This document shows, piece by piece, positions 9,173-17,896 of a stretch of 64,000 nucleotides of DNA (position 1 is the stretch's first letter; each line of letters begins with the position of its first letter). Source of the stretch: Terrisporobacter petrolearius (GTDB taxonomy: Bacteria > Bacillota > Clostridia > Peptostreptococcales > Peptostreptococcaceae). Made by a program: the position numbers and the translations under genes. The notes beneath the pieces were generated by a model. The model saw only the letters and a program-made list of their open reading frames with translations. It did no database searches and was not told where the DNA came from. Where the stretch lies: assembly GCF_032598785.1 (NCBI RefSeq), contig NZ_CP102984.1; one strand, given 5' to 3'.

Positions 9173-9439
9173 TTATAAATTATTTTTATCATAATTTTGC
9201 TTAAATTCTTTTAAGTCCTTCTTAATACTTTCATCTAAGTCATGCCATTTAATATTTCTTATAGCCCCTTCTAAGGCGCATAGACGATTTAAGCAAGCAC
9301 TTTCGTCTATATTTTTAATTTTTATCCAAGCTTTTTTACTTCCTATTTCCCATAGACTTTCAATGCTATTTATTCCAACCTCATTTAACTGTTTTTCTAA
9401 TACTTTTCCTATATTAAGTAGTTTACTTAACTCTCCCAT
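9173..9439 (-). CDS. TfoX/Sxy C-terminal domain protein
   Basis: An 88-residue protein that matches only the C-terminal, helix-hairpin-helix-like domain of TfoX/Sxy (pattern LxNIGKxLExQLNEVGI then ALEGAIRNIKWHDL). The N-terminal TfoX domain is absent. In gamma-proteobacteria TfoX/Sxy controls competence with CRP; a stand-alone C-terminal domain in a clostridium has no assigned role. TGGAGGTGAAG precedes the ATG. It is divergent from rqcH with a 140-base shared upstream region. Confidence 0.8.
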   Translation of the reverse strand: MGELSKLLNIGKVLEKQLNEVGINSIESLWEIGSKKAWIKIKNIDESACLNRLCALEGAIRNIKWHDLDESIKKDLKEFKQNYDKNNL

Positions 9440-9579
9440 TTCTTCACCTCCAACATTTCTTCTTAGTTATAATTTTATTGTATTTTCATATTTATGCAAA
9501 ACTTTATGTTCCCACTATTCACATCTTGGTTATAATATGTAATAATAAGTTTATTACTTATGTTTGAAAGGAGAGTATT

Positions 9580-11364
9580 ATGGCATTAGATGGTTTAGTT
9601 ATTCATAGCTTGGCTTACGAGCTTAGCACAAGGCTTGTAGGCGGTAAAATTGATAAAGTTCATCAACCAGAAAATGATGAATTAATCTTATATATAAGAA
9701 ACAATAAAGAAAACTTTAAATTAATATTAAGTTCTAGTGCATCAAACCCTAGAGTTTATATAGCCAATAATTATAAAAAAGAAAATCCAATAAAGGCACC
9801 AATGTTTTGCATGTTATTTAGAAAGTACATACAAGGTGGTATAGTTACAGCAATCTCTCAAGTTGATTTTGAAAGAATAATAAAAATCAGTGTTGAATCT
9901 TTCGATGAATTAAAGGAAAAAACAACAAAAGATATTTATATTGAAATAATGGGAAGACATAGTAATATAATTTTAACTCAAAACAACAAAATAATAGATT
10001 CTATAAAAAGAATTCCTCCTAGTATAAGTAGAGTTCGTCAGTTGCTTCCTAATATGACTTATGAACTTCCACCAGCACAAGATAAGATTAATCCTGTAAA
10101 AGGAGCATCTATAAAAAGTTTTATCAATACTTTGAGAGAGTTCGATGGTCCCATATATAAAGGTATCTACACTAAATTTTTAGGTATAAGTCCTTCTGTA
10201 TCTAAAGAAATTTGTTACAGATCTAATTTAAACCCTAATGACAAAGCAGAGGATAAAACTCGTGATGAATTATCTATTTTATATAAAGTTTTTTCTGATT
10301 TATTTACTAAAATAAAAAACGACAACTATGATCCTTGCATCGCTATAGATGAAAATATAGATAAAGTAATTGATTTTAGTTGTATTGATCTTACCTTCTT
10401 AACAGGAAACAAGTTCATAAAAAATGATTCTATATCCCAAATTATTGAGGATTACTACAAAACTAAAGATTTTAAAGATAGAGTTCATCAAAAAACTTCG
10501 GATTTGAGAAAAAGTATTTCTATTAAATTAGATAGACTTTATCATAAACAAAAGAAAATAGAAAAAGAATTAAGAGATGCAGATAATGCTGATGAATTTA
10601 AAGTAAAAGGAGAATTACTTACTTCATATATATACATGATAGAAAAAGGTATGGAAAGTGTAGAAGTAGCAAACTTCTACGATGAAAACTATTCAAATAT
10701 AACAATACCTTTAAATAAAAATTTAACCCCTTCTGAAAATGCTCAAAAATATTTTAAAAAATACAGCAAATTAAAAACAGCAAAAATAGAATTAACTTCT
10801 CAAATTGCTATTTGTAATGAGGAAATTGAGTATTTGGAAAATATAATGCTTGGAATTGAAAACTGCGAAAATCTGGATGAATTAGCAGATATTAAAGACG
10901 AATTAATCAAATTAGGATATGCTAAAGCTCCTTACAGATACAAGGCAAAAAAAGATATCGATCTTACAACAAAACCTAATCAGTTTACATCTTCTGATGG
11001 ATTTACAATTTTAGTTGGAAAAAATAATAAACAAAATGATTATTTAACATTAAGAATTGCTGATCCAGAAGATATTTGGATGCATACTAAAAATATACCT
11101 GGCTCTCATGTTATTGTTAAATGCGCAGGAAAAAAAGTACCTGATGAAACATTATATGAAGCTGCCATGCTTGCAGCCTTTTATAGCAAAGGCAGAATGT
11201 CTTCTCAAGTTCCTGTAGATTACACTATGAAAAAACATGTAAAAAAACCTAGTGGATCAAAACCTGGTATGGTTATTTATGAAACTAATAGCACAATTTA
11301 TGTTACTCCAACAGAAGAAATAATAGTAAAATTAAATAACGGGACTGTAGGTAGATTTGTGTAA
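9580..11364 (+). CDS. rqcH: Rqc2 homologue RqcH (NFACT family), C-terminus altered by IS insertion
   Basis: This 594-residue protein of ribosome-associated quality control binds obstructed 50S subunits and recruits tRNA-Ala to add C-terminal alanine tails. NFACT-N starts MALDGLVIHSLAYEL; IMGRHSNIIL near 126-135 is the conserved catalytic loop; a coiled coil spans about 300-420; NFACT-R with DPEDIWMHTKNIPGSH follows near 500. AAAGGAGAG precedes the ATG. The last seven codons and the stop lie in the left terminal repeat of the adjacent IS. Joining 11340 to 12882 restores a 591-residue frame ending in NKRA, so the native tail was replaced. Confidence 0.95.
   Translation: MALDGLVIHSLAYELSTRLVGGKIDKVHQPENDELILYIRNNKENFKLILSSSASNPRVYIANNYKKENPIKAPMFCMLFRKYIQGGIVTAISQVDFERIIKISVESFDELKEKTTKDIYIEIMGRHSNIILTQNNKIIDSIKRIPPSISRVRQLLPNMTYELPPAQDKINPVKGASIKSFINTLREFDGPIYKGIYTKFLGISPSVSKEICYRSNLNPNDKAEDKTRDELSILYKVFSDLFTKIKNDNYDPCIAIDENIDKVIDFSCIDLTFLTGNKFIKNDSISQIIEDYYKTKDFKDRVHQKTSDLRKSISIKLDRLYHKQKKIEKELRDADNADEFKVKGELLTSYIYMIEKGMESVEVANFYDENYSNITIPLNKNLTPSENAQKYFKKYSKLKTAKIELTSQIAICNEEIEYLENIMLGIENCENLDELADIKDELIKLGYAKAPYRYKAKKDIDLTTKPNQFTSSDGFTILVGKNNKQNDYLTLRIADPEDIWMHTKNIPGSHVIVKCAGKKVPDETLYEAAMLAAFYSKGRMSSQVPVDYTMKKHVKKPSGSKPGMVIYETNSTIYVTPTEEIIVKLNNGTVGRFV
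11333..11340. repeat. Left copy of the IS target duplication
   Basis: TAAATAAC directly before the left terminal repeat matches AAAATAAC at 12874-12881 directly after the right repeat in 7 of 8 bases. IS256-family elements normally duplicate 8-9 bases. Confidence 0.7.
11341..11364 (+). repeat. Left terminal inverted repeat of the IS
   Basis: Starts GGGACTG and contains TAGATTTGTGTAA at 11352-11364, found inverted at 12850-12862. The TAA at its inner end is now the rqcH stop. Confidence 0.8.
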
Positions 11365-11389
11365 AACAAACTTACCTACAGTCTTTTTT
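11343..11389 (+). terminator. Hairpin terminator at the IS left end
   Basis: Stem GACTGTAGGTA (11343-11353) with TACCTACAGTC (11373-11383) followed by six T. It now ends rqcH transcription and shields the transposase from read-in. Confidence 0.8.
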
Positions 11390-11447
11390 GTATGTAAAAC
11401 TGGTAAGTTTGGAATAATATTCATATTAAACTTTTGGAGGTATTAAA

Positions 11448-12689
11448 ATGAAAAATAAAAAAGAAATAATTATTCCAGATATAGACTATCAAGTTGAAGT
11501 TAAAAAGTGTAAAACTATGGAAGATGTGGTTGGTAAAAATGGACTAATGCAAAAGTTATTCAAAGACGTGATACAGCAACTATTAGAAGCCGAAATGGAT
11601 GAACATATAGGTAGAGAAAAGTATGAAAGAAGTAATGAACAGTCTCCCAATTATAGAAATGGGTATAGTTCTAAAACTATTGATAGCAGTTTTGGTGAGG
11701 TTGGATTAGATATCCCAAGGGATAGAAACTCTCAATTCGAACCGAAGGTTATTAAAAAATATGAAACTGTTTGCAACGAACTAGATAAGAAAATAATAGG
11801 ACTTTATGCATGTGGCATGAGTGTTAGAGATATTCAATCTGAGATGGAAGAACTTTATGGTATAGATGTTTCTCCTTCTATGATTTCTAAGATAACAGAT
11901 AAAGTTGTAGAGGCTGCCGCCCAATGGCAAAGTAGAGAACTCGAAGAAATATACCCTATTGTATATATGGATGCTATGCATTTTAAAGTAAGAGATGATA
12001 ACAAGATAGTTTCTAAGGCTGCATATATATGCATGTCATTAAATATGAGTGGTAAAAAAGATATATTAGGTATTTGGATTGGAGAATCTGAGGGAGCTAA
12101 GTTCTGGTTATCAGTATGTAATGACCTTAAAAATAGAGGCGTTAACGATATTCTAATTGCATGTATGGATGGGTTAAAAGGTCTTCCTGAAGCAATAAAA
12201 ACAGTATTTCCTGATGTTAATATACAAACATGTATAGTTCATCAAATTAGAAATTCACTTAAATATATAGCGTCTAAAGATCAAAAGGAATTTATGAAAG
12301 ATTTGAAAAATGTTTATAGAGCATTTACTGAAGAGACAGCAGTTGAAAATTTAGAAATGCTTAGAGAAAAATGGTACTCAAAATACTCAGTTGTAATAGA
12401 TTCATGGTACAACAATTGGAATAACTTAAGTACATATTTTGCGTATCCACATGAAATAAGAAAGATTATTTATACAACAAATGCACTTGAAGGATTTAAT
12501 AGACAATTAAGAAAGTATACTAAAGTAAGAACTGTATTTCCAACAGATGAGTCATTGAGAAAATCACTATACTTATCAACTATGAAAATTATGGAGAAAT
12601 GGACATCTCCAAACTCTAATTGGGCGTCTACTTTAGGCCAGCTCACAATTAGGTTTGGAGATAGAATCCCTAGCTCTTACACAATATAA
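11448..12689 (+). CDS. IS256-family (mutator-type) transposase
   Basis: A 413-residue DDE transposase, full length for the family. The catalytic residues are Asp175 in IVYMDAMHFKVRD, Asp241 in IACMDGLKG and Glu348 in TTNALEGFNRQLRK; the CxxH motif (CIVH, 262-265) precedes the insertion domain as in other mutator-type enzymes. TGGAGG lies upstream of the ATG. No frameshift or early stop is seen, so it is probably active. It is the only gene of the element. Confidence 0.95.
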   Translation: MKNKKEIIIPDIDYQVEVKKCKTMEDVVGKNGLMQKLFKDVIQQLLEAEMDEHIGREKYERSNEQSPNYRNGYSSKTIDSSFGEVGLDIPRDRNSQFEPKVIKKYETVCNELDKKIIGLYACGMSVRDIQSEMEELYGIDVSPSMISKITDKVVEAAAQWQSRELEEIYPIVYMDAMHFKVRDDNKIVSKAAYICMSLNMSGKKDILGIWIGESEGAKFWLSVCNDLKNRGVNDILIACMDGLKGLPEAIKTVFPDVNIQTCIVHQIRNSLKYIASKDQKEFMKDLKNVYRAFTEETAVENLEMLREKWYSKYSVVIDSWYNNWNNLSTYFAYPHEIRKIIYTTNALEGFNRQLRKYTKVRTVFPTDESLRKSLYLSTMKIMEKWTSPNSNWASTLGQLTIRFGDRIPSSYTI

Positions 12690-12798
12690 ATCATATATTT
12701 TTTTGAAACTATGGGAAATTTAGTGTATAAACAACTAAATTAAACACATAATAATTGTGAAAAGAATGCTAGTATTAGTATTTCTTAGAAATAAAAAA

Positions 12799-12830
12799 AT
12801 ATTACTGGAATTTTGAATTTCCAGTAATAT
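12799..12830 (-). terminator. Hairpin terminator near the IS right end, minus strand
   Basis: Perfect 12-base stem (12799-12810 with 12819-12830), followed on the minus strand by a run of T from 12798 to 12792. It would stop transcripts entering the IS from the right. Confidence 0.7.
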
Positions 12831-12849
12831 AAATTACAAAACAAAATTA

Positions 12850-12873
12850 TTACACAAATCTATAGACATTCTC
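12850..12873 (-). repeat. Right terminal inverted repeat of the IS
   Basis: TTACACAAATCTATAGACATT then CTC at the outer edge; inverted partner of 11341-11364. Confidence 0.8.
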
Positions 12874-12878
12874 AAAAT

Positions 12879-12917
12879 AACAATAAAAGGGCTTAGAGAA
12901 TAAGCCCTTTTATTGTT
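12879..12917. terminator. Bidirectional terminator between rqcH/IS and the OLD gene
   Basis: Perfect 17-base stem (12879-12895 with 12901-12917), loop GAGAA, T-rich on both strands. The foot of the stem includes the right target-duplication copy, so it originally followed rqcH directly; the restored rqcH stop would fall at the stem/loop junction. Confidence 0.9.
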
Positions 12918-12920
12918 AAA

Positions 12921-14831
12921 TTATATAATTCCCATCATTTCAAATAATTTTCTAAAATTACTAACTGTCTTATTACTTAAATTTACTGATTTACATTTTA
13001 CTTTATCATAAAATTCTTTTGCTGCCATAGTTTTATTGTCAATATAATTTATACTAAATTTATTCTTGTCTTCCTCACTAATAAGAGTTTCTACAAACTG
13101 GGCATATTTATAAATATCTTTATCCTTGTTATCGTAAGTATCATTACAATTCACAAAAAATATATCTTCGTTTATTTTCAAATTTAAGTTTTCTATTAAT
13201 TTGTCACACTCTACAAATCCAGCCTTATCATAGTCTAATATTACCTTAAAATCACATCCCCAACCAATTAGTATTGATACAATTACATTTACATTTCCTG
13301 CTCCGACTGCCGGAATAATATAGGGCATTTTTTCCTCAGGTACATTAAAATAATATAACATTGCCGTATAATACATGTAATCCGTTATACCTTCTGTTAC
13401 AATATTCAATTTTTCTCCTTGTGGTCCAATGTTAAATCTTAAATCTGCGCCTATAGCTTGAACTAATGGGCTTAACGTTTCCCTTTTTGATACACTATTC
13501 AATTTATTATCATAAGCAGTATTGTAAATATTAGTATTTCCTTTTTCATCTTTTTCTATTGCCCTTATATTTATAATATTATTGGAATCTATCATATAAG
13601 GTGAATGAGTGGAATAAACTACTTGATTATTATTTTTGCATAAATCATAAAATAACCTTAGTAGTTCCCTTTGAGCATTTACGTGAAGATATACTCCCGG
13701 TTCATCTAGTAAGTAAATTACATTTGTATCTTTTATATTATTTGCTAAAACATCTATAAATAAATTCAAATACCATTTAAGTCCATTACTTCTTTCACTA
13801 ATATTAGTTGTAACTTCATTTGTTTTCACAAGTATTTTTATAAAATCATGTTTGAAAGATATTTTAATTTGAACATTTTCTTCACAATAAAATTCATTAA
13901 ATTTTTTTTGCATATTGTACTTAACTTTTTCTTTTATTTTATTCCTAAATAGTTCTAATTGATTCTCGTCATCATTTTCCATGGCAAGTAAAAATTCCTG
14001 TGTATTTATTTCACTTGCTAATAAAAATTTATATAGAGCTCCCCTTCTATCTTTTATCTGTTTTTTTACCTCTTCCAATTGATATTCACTTTGCAATTCC
14101 TCTTCATTTTTTCTATGATAAAGTATGGGTAAAAGTGAATATTTTTTTCTTATTTTACTTTTAATAATTTCTAAATGCCTTATAAGAGTATATCTTTTTT
14201 CATCATAAATCATATTTGACTTATCATCCATTTGTATATTGTCAGAAAAATCATCTTCTTCACTAACACAAATGTAGTCTCCCCCATAAGAATTTAGAAT
14301 ATATAGTAACTTATTAAGTGTCTTCTTATACTTAACCCAAATAGTATTATCAATATTTTCCATAACATGAATATATTTAGCTACTTCACTTAAAAATTCA
14401 CTGTCCATACTATCATAATAATTTTCATGCAAATACAACATCAGCTCACTTTTCAAATAATTGATTGATTTAATTAACTCTATATCTTCATTAAATAATC
14501 TAGAATATCCTCCTTTGAACTCAATTTCCCTATACTTTGAAAAATAAAAATAAGTAATATCACTTTTAATATCCTTATATTCTTTTAATAGTTCTATTTC
14601 ATTTTGGGTAAATTTAAGTTCTACAACTAAAGATAACTCTTCATTATTAAATTTATAAAAATCATCTAATATATAGTGACTAAAAGAAATTGCTCCTAGG
14701 ATTTCAAGCACATTACTTTTACCACTATCATTTTTACCTATTAATGCTGTAACATCATCTTCTAACAATAATGTATTTTTTTGTGTTCCTATTGATTTAT
14801 AATTATTTATTATCACGCTTGATATCCTCAT
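12921..14831 (-). CDS. OLD-family ATP-dependent nuclease (AAA ATPase plus TOPRIM)
   Basis: A 636-residue protein. Walker A GKNDSGKS lies near residue 32. Walker B is YLLDEPGVYLH, followed by STHSPYMID (SMC/RecF-type H-loop). The C-terminal TOPRIM domain shows IVTEGITDYMYY, PAVGAGNV and VILDYDKAGF. OLD proteins couple an ABC-type ATPase to a metal-dependent nuclease and several act in phage defence. No UvrD-like helicase (GajB) or reverse transcriptase is adjacent, so it resembles a stand-alone class 1 OLD. ATG at 14831 has GGGG about 9 bases upstream; GTG at 14840 has none. It lies between an IS and a pyrimidine locus, suggesting acquired cargo. Confidence 0.88.
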   Translation of the reverse strand: MRISSVIINNYKSIGTQKNTLLLEDDVTALIGKNDSGKSNVLEILGAISFSHYILDDFYKFNNEELSLVVELKFTQNEIELLKEYKDIKSDITYFYFSKYREIEFKGGYSRLFNEDIELIKSINYLKSELMLYLHENYYDSMDSEFLSEVAKYIHVMENIDNTIWVKYKKTLNKLLYILNSYGGDYICVSEEDDFSDNIQMDDKSNMIYDEKRYTLIRHLEIIKSKIRKKYSLLPILYHRKNEEELQSEYQLEEVKKQIKDRRGALYKFLLASEINTQEFLLAMENDDENQLELFRNKIKEKVKYNMQKKFNEFYCEENVQIKISFKHDFIKILVKTNEVTTNISERSNGLKWYLNLFIDVLANNIKDTNVIYLLDEPGVYLHVNAQRELLRLFYDLCKNNNQVVYSTHSPYMIDSNNIINIRAIEKDEKGNTNIYNTAYDNKLNSVSKRETLSPLVQAIGADLRFNIGPQGEKLNIVTEGITDYMYYTAMLYYFNVPEEKMPYIIPAVGAGNVNVIVSILIGWGCDFKVILDYDKAGFVECDKLIENLNLKINEDIFFVNCNDTYDNKDKDIYKYAQFVETLISEEDKNKFSINYIDNKTMAAKEFYDKVKCKSVNLSNKTVSNFRKLFEMMGII

Positions 14832-14886
14832 ACAATTCACGCCCCAATTTAATATTCTATAAATTATATTAATATAAGTATAAAAA

Positions 14887-14920
14887 AAATCACAAATTAT
14901 ATATATATAATTTGTGATTT
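14887..14920 (-). terminator. Terminator after uraA
   Basis: Stem AAATCACAAATTAT (14887-14900) with its inverse (14907-14920), followed on the minus strand by a run of T. Confidence 0.85.
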
Positions 14921-14939
14921 AACATTAAAATTTATTATT

Positions 14940-16178
14940 TTATGCTGTAAGCTCTTCTATTGTACTTCTATCTTCTTTCTTAAAGTCATTATGATTTATT
15001 AATCTGTTAACAATTATACCTACTAAGGCAGCTAAACTAAGCCCTGTTAACTTTGCATTACTAGCTATATTTATACCTATTTCCACTCCTGTAAAGTGTT
15101 TTACATAACATGTAGTAAGGCCAATAACTAATATTATTAACATTACTGAAAGATTTCCATTTTCCTTATAACATTTACTATCTCTTATAGTTTTTATTCC
15201 TATGAAAGTAATCATTGAGAATAAGTAAATACTAATTCCACCCATAACTGCTGTTGGTATAGATTGTAAGAATGCACCAAATTTACCTACGCAAGATATT
15301 ACTATGGCAAACACTGCAGTAAGTCTCAATAATTTAGGATCATAATTTTTAGTTATGGCAAGTAATGCTGTATTTTCACCATAAGTTGTGTTGGCTGGCC
15401 CACCCATAAATCCTGCAAATAAAGTTGCTATACCATCTCCTAGTAAAGTTTTATGAAGTCCTGGGTCTTCTAAAAAGTTCTTCCCAACAACTACACCGTT
15501 AGTAGTTATATCCCCCACATGTTCCATAAATACTGCTAAAACTACTGGTGCTATAATTATTACTGCTTCAAGTGAAAACTTTGGTGCGCTGAAATTTGGG
15601 ATAGAAAAGAAACTTGCTTGACCTACTGCACTAAAGTCTGTTATTCCAACAAATTTACTTGCTACTATACCAACAAATATTGCTATTATCACACTAAATT
15701 GTCTAATGTTTCCTTTAGCAAATTTATTAATTCCTACTGCCATCCCTAAAGTTATAAGTGCAACTAGTAAATTATTCATCGCCATATCTATAGCTGTTGG
15801 TATTAAATTTAAACCTATTACTATTATCATAGCTCCTGTAACTTGTGGCGGGAAAAACTTTTTAACTTTTTCCGGCCCAACAACTCTTACTATTATGGAC
15901 ATAATTACATATATAAGACCTGCCACAATTATGCCACCTTGAGCATAAGACAAGTCTCCATTAAAAGTCTCTGTCACTTGATTTATTACTGATATAAAAG
16001 CAAAACTTGAGCCTAAAAATACTGGCACTTTAAAATCTGTACATTTATGGAATAATAGTGTTCCAACTCCTGCACAAAATATTGCAACTGATGGATCAAA
16101 TCCAGTAAGCAGCGGAACTAATACTGTAGCTCCAAACATCGCTAACAAATGTTGTATTGATAAAATGGCTTTTTTCAT
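14940..16178 (-). CDS. uraA: Uracil permease (nucleobase:cation symporter-2 family)
   Basis: A 412-residue membrane protein of about 12-14 helices that imports uracil with protons. The N-terminal QHLLAMFGATVLVPLLTG is the family signature, and the GGPANTTYGENTALLAIT segment of the transport core is present. It is 36 bases downstream of pyrR and shares its PyrR attenuator, so import should fall when UMP is plentiful. Called pyrP in Bacillus. Confidence 0.95.
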   Translation of the reverse strand: MKKAILSIQHLLAMFGATVLVPLLTGFDPSVAIFCAGVGTLLFHKCTDFKVPVFLGSSFAFISVINQVTETFNGDLSYAQGGIIVAGLIYVIMSIIVRVVGPEKVKKFFPPQVTGAMIIVIGLNLIPTAIDMAMNNLLVALITLGMAVGINKFAKGNIRQFSVIIAIFVGIVASKFVGITDFSAVGQASFFSIPNFSAPKFSLEAVIIIAPVVLAVFMEHVGDITTNGVVVGKNFLEDPGLHKTLLGDGIATLFAGFMGGPANTTYGENTALLAITKNYDPKLLRLTAVFAIVISCVGKFGAFLQSIPTAVMGGISIYLFSMITFIGIKTIRDSKCYKENGNLSVMLIILVIGLTTCYVKHFTGVEIGINIASNAKLTGLSLAALVGIIVNRLINHNDFKKEDRSTIEELTA

Positions 16179-16214
16179 TTATTTTCCCCCTAAGATTTTA
16201 ACTATATAGTTGAT

Positions 16215-16745
16215 TTATTCTTCTATGCTAACTGAATCCTCTGCATCACACTCATTTAATTTAACAGATATTATTTCTATTTTTGATGTTGGCACATTTT
16301 TACCCACATAATCTGCTCTAATAGGTAGCTCTCTATGCCCTCTATCAACTAATACCGCTAATTGTATAGCTTTAGGTCTTCCTACATCCATAAGTGCATT
16401 TAAAGCTGATCTTACGGTTCTTCCCGTATATAGTACATCATCAACTAACACTACTGTTTTATCTGTAATATCAAAATCTATTTTTGTTGAGTTAACAACT
16501 GGGTCAATTTGTTTCTTGCTTAAATCATCTCTATAAAGGGTTATATCCATTTCACCTATTTCTACTCTTTGTCCTTCTATATTTTCAATTTTATCTGCTA
16601 TTCTACTTGCAACTGGTACGCCTCTCGTCTTAATTCCTATTAGTACTACATTTTCTATTCCTTTGTTTCTTTCAATAATTTCGTGACTTATTCTTGTTAT
16701 TGCTCTTCCTATTGCTTTTTCATCCATTATTTTTGCCTTTTGCAT
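16215..16745 (-). CDS. pyrR: Bifunctional pyrimidine regulator PyrR / uracil phosphoribosyltransferase
   Basis: A 176-residue protein that binds pyr mRNA leaders when UMP is high and causes termination, and also converts uracil plus PRPP to UMP. It starts MQKAKIMDEKAIGRAITRI with TAGGAGG upstream. The PRPP motif VVLVDDVLYTGRT is intact. The frame stays open a further 56 codons upstream, but that part is the attenuator leader, so the shorter start is right. It is co-transcribed with uraA. Confidence 0.96.
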   Translation of the reverse strand: MQKAKIMDEKAIGRAITRISHEIIERNKGIENVVLIGIKTRGVPVASRIADKIENIEGQRVEIGEMDITLYRDDLSKKQIDPVVNSTKIDFDITDKTVVLVDDVLYTGRTVRSALNALMDVGRPKAIQLAVLVDRGHRELPIRADYVGKNVPTSKIEIISVKLNECDAEDSVSIEE

Positions 16746-16823
16746 AAGAATCCTCCTAAAATTTTCGTATTTAAATAATTTTATTAAATACCATGTAAAT
16801 TCCAAAGAAATATTATTGTACAT

Positions 16824-16918
16824 AAAAAAACTTCTTATCTTAAGACAAGAAGTTAGCATTTTTCCACATAAAAAAATTCTATTGTTACATGCCTTATGAT
16901 CTCTCTGTATCATTTTAA
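16824..16918 (-). promoter_or_regulatory. PyrR-dependent attenuator of pyrR-uraA
   Basis: On the minus strand a small hairpin ATGAT-ACAGAGAG-ATCAT (16896-16913) resembles the PyrR binding loop (CAGAGAG core). It is followed by a 13-base terminator stem (16829-16854) with T run at 16824-16830. The element lies about 80 bases before the pyrR start. The arrangement matches known PyrR attenuators; the antiterminator pairing was not worked out. Confidence 0.75.
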
Positions 16919-16987
16919 AGGTATTTAATTACTATCCTTATTATATATAATTAACAAGTGTTTTTCAAGTATATTTTGTACATTTAA

Positions 16988-17896
16988 TTACTTTATTCTA
17001 TTAAGTATTTTTTTGAAGTATTCTGGTAACTCTGAATCAAACTCCACGTATTCATTTTTGTTAGGATGAATAAATCCTAATTTCTTAGCATGAAGAGTTT
17101 GTCCATCAACTTTTAATTTGTTATTTTTAGGACCATATAAAGGATCTCCTAAAATGGGATGATTTAAAGATGCTGCATGAACTCTAATTTGATGAGTTCG
17201 TCCTGTTTCCAATGTAGCTTTTACTAGAGTATAATTTTCAAATCTTTCAATTACTTTAAAATGAGTCACCGCTCTTCTACCATCTTTAACTATGGCCATT
17301 TTTAATCTATCCTTTGGATTTCTTCCAAGAGGCTTATCTACCGTTATTTTATCTTCTTTAAATACACCATGACAAATAAATTCATACTCTCTAGTTATTG
17401 AGTGATCTTTCAATTGATCTGCTAAGGAGCTATGTGCCTTATTATTTTTGGCGATCATCAAAAGTCCAGAAGTATCTTTGTCAATTCTATGCACTATGCC
17501 TGGCCTAATTACGCCATTTATAGATGATAAATTATCTTTACAGTGATATAAAATTGCATTTACTAAAGTATTGTCGTAGTTGCCTGGAGCAGGATGAACA
17601 ACCATATTTTGTGTCTTATTTACTATTAATAAATCATCATCTTCATAGACTATATTTAGAGGAATATTTTGTGGCATAACTTCCAATAATTTTGGAGTAG
17701 GAATTTCAATTACTATTTTGTCTTCTTCTTTAACCAAGTATTTCGCTTTTTCTATCTTATCATTAACTTTAACTTTTTTATCTTTAATAATTTTTTGTAT
17801 ATAACTTCTAGACATATCTCCTAGTTGTCCTGATAAATATACGTCTAATCGTTCTCCTTCTTCTTCAAGAACTAAGAATTCTCTTATTTCATCCAT
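16988..17896 (-). CDS. rluD: RluA-family 23S rRNA pseudouridine synthase
   Basis: A 302-residue RNA-modifying enzyme. An S4 RNA-binding domain covers about 13-65; the catalytic motif HRIDKDTSG places the active Asp at 139; GRTHQIRVH follows. It overlaps lspA by 1 base, so the pair is translationally coupled, as in Bacillus (ylyB). The exact uridines modified cannot be told from sequence. Confidence 0.93.
   Translation of the reverse strand: MDEIREFLVLEEEGERLDVYLSGQLGDMSRSYIQKIIKDKKVKVNDKIEKAKYLVKEEDKIVIEIPTPKLLEVMPQNIPLNIVYEDDDLLIVNKTQNMVVHPAPGNYDNTLVNAILYHCKDNLSSINGVIRPGIVHRIDKDTSGLLMIAKNNKAHSSLADQLKDHSITREYEFICHGVFKEDKITVDKPLGRNPKDRLKMAIVKDGRRAVTHFKVIERFENYTLVKATLETGRTHQIRVHAASLNHPILGDPLYGPKNNKLKVDGQTLHAKKLGFIHPNKNEYVEFDSELPEYFKKILNRIK

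Larger units (their letters stand above)
11341..12873 (+). mobile_element. IS256-family insertion sequence, complete
   Basis: A 1,533-base element. The left end GGGACTGTAGG followed by TAGATTTGTGTAA (11341-11364) is matched inverted at 12850-12873; 18 of 24 bases agree, including the 13-mer TAGATTTGTGTAA exactly. One intact mutator-type transposase lies within. A 7-of-8-base target duplication flanks it. Both ends carry inward-facing terminator hairpins. It sits in the last codons of rqcH and before that gene's original terminator. The intact transposase and duplication suggest a fairly recent insertion. Confidence 0.85.

Noticed and set aside
11781..11981. Minus-strand frame within the transposase
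   Set aside because: Shadow frame with no start signal.
12921..14831. OLD gene as part of a Gabija or retron system
   Set aside because: No UvrD-like helicase or reverse transcriptase lies on either side.
16746..16913. N-terminal extension of pyrR by 56 codons
   Set aside because: It is the attenuator leader; TAGGAGG marks the start at 16745.
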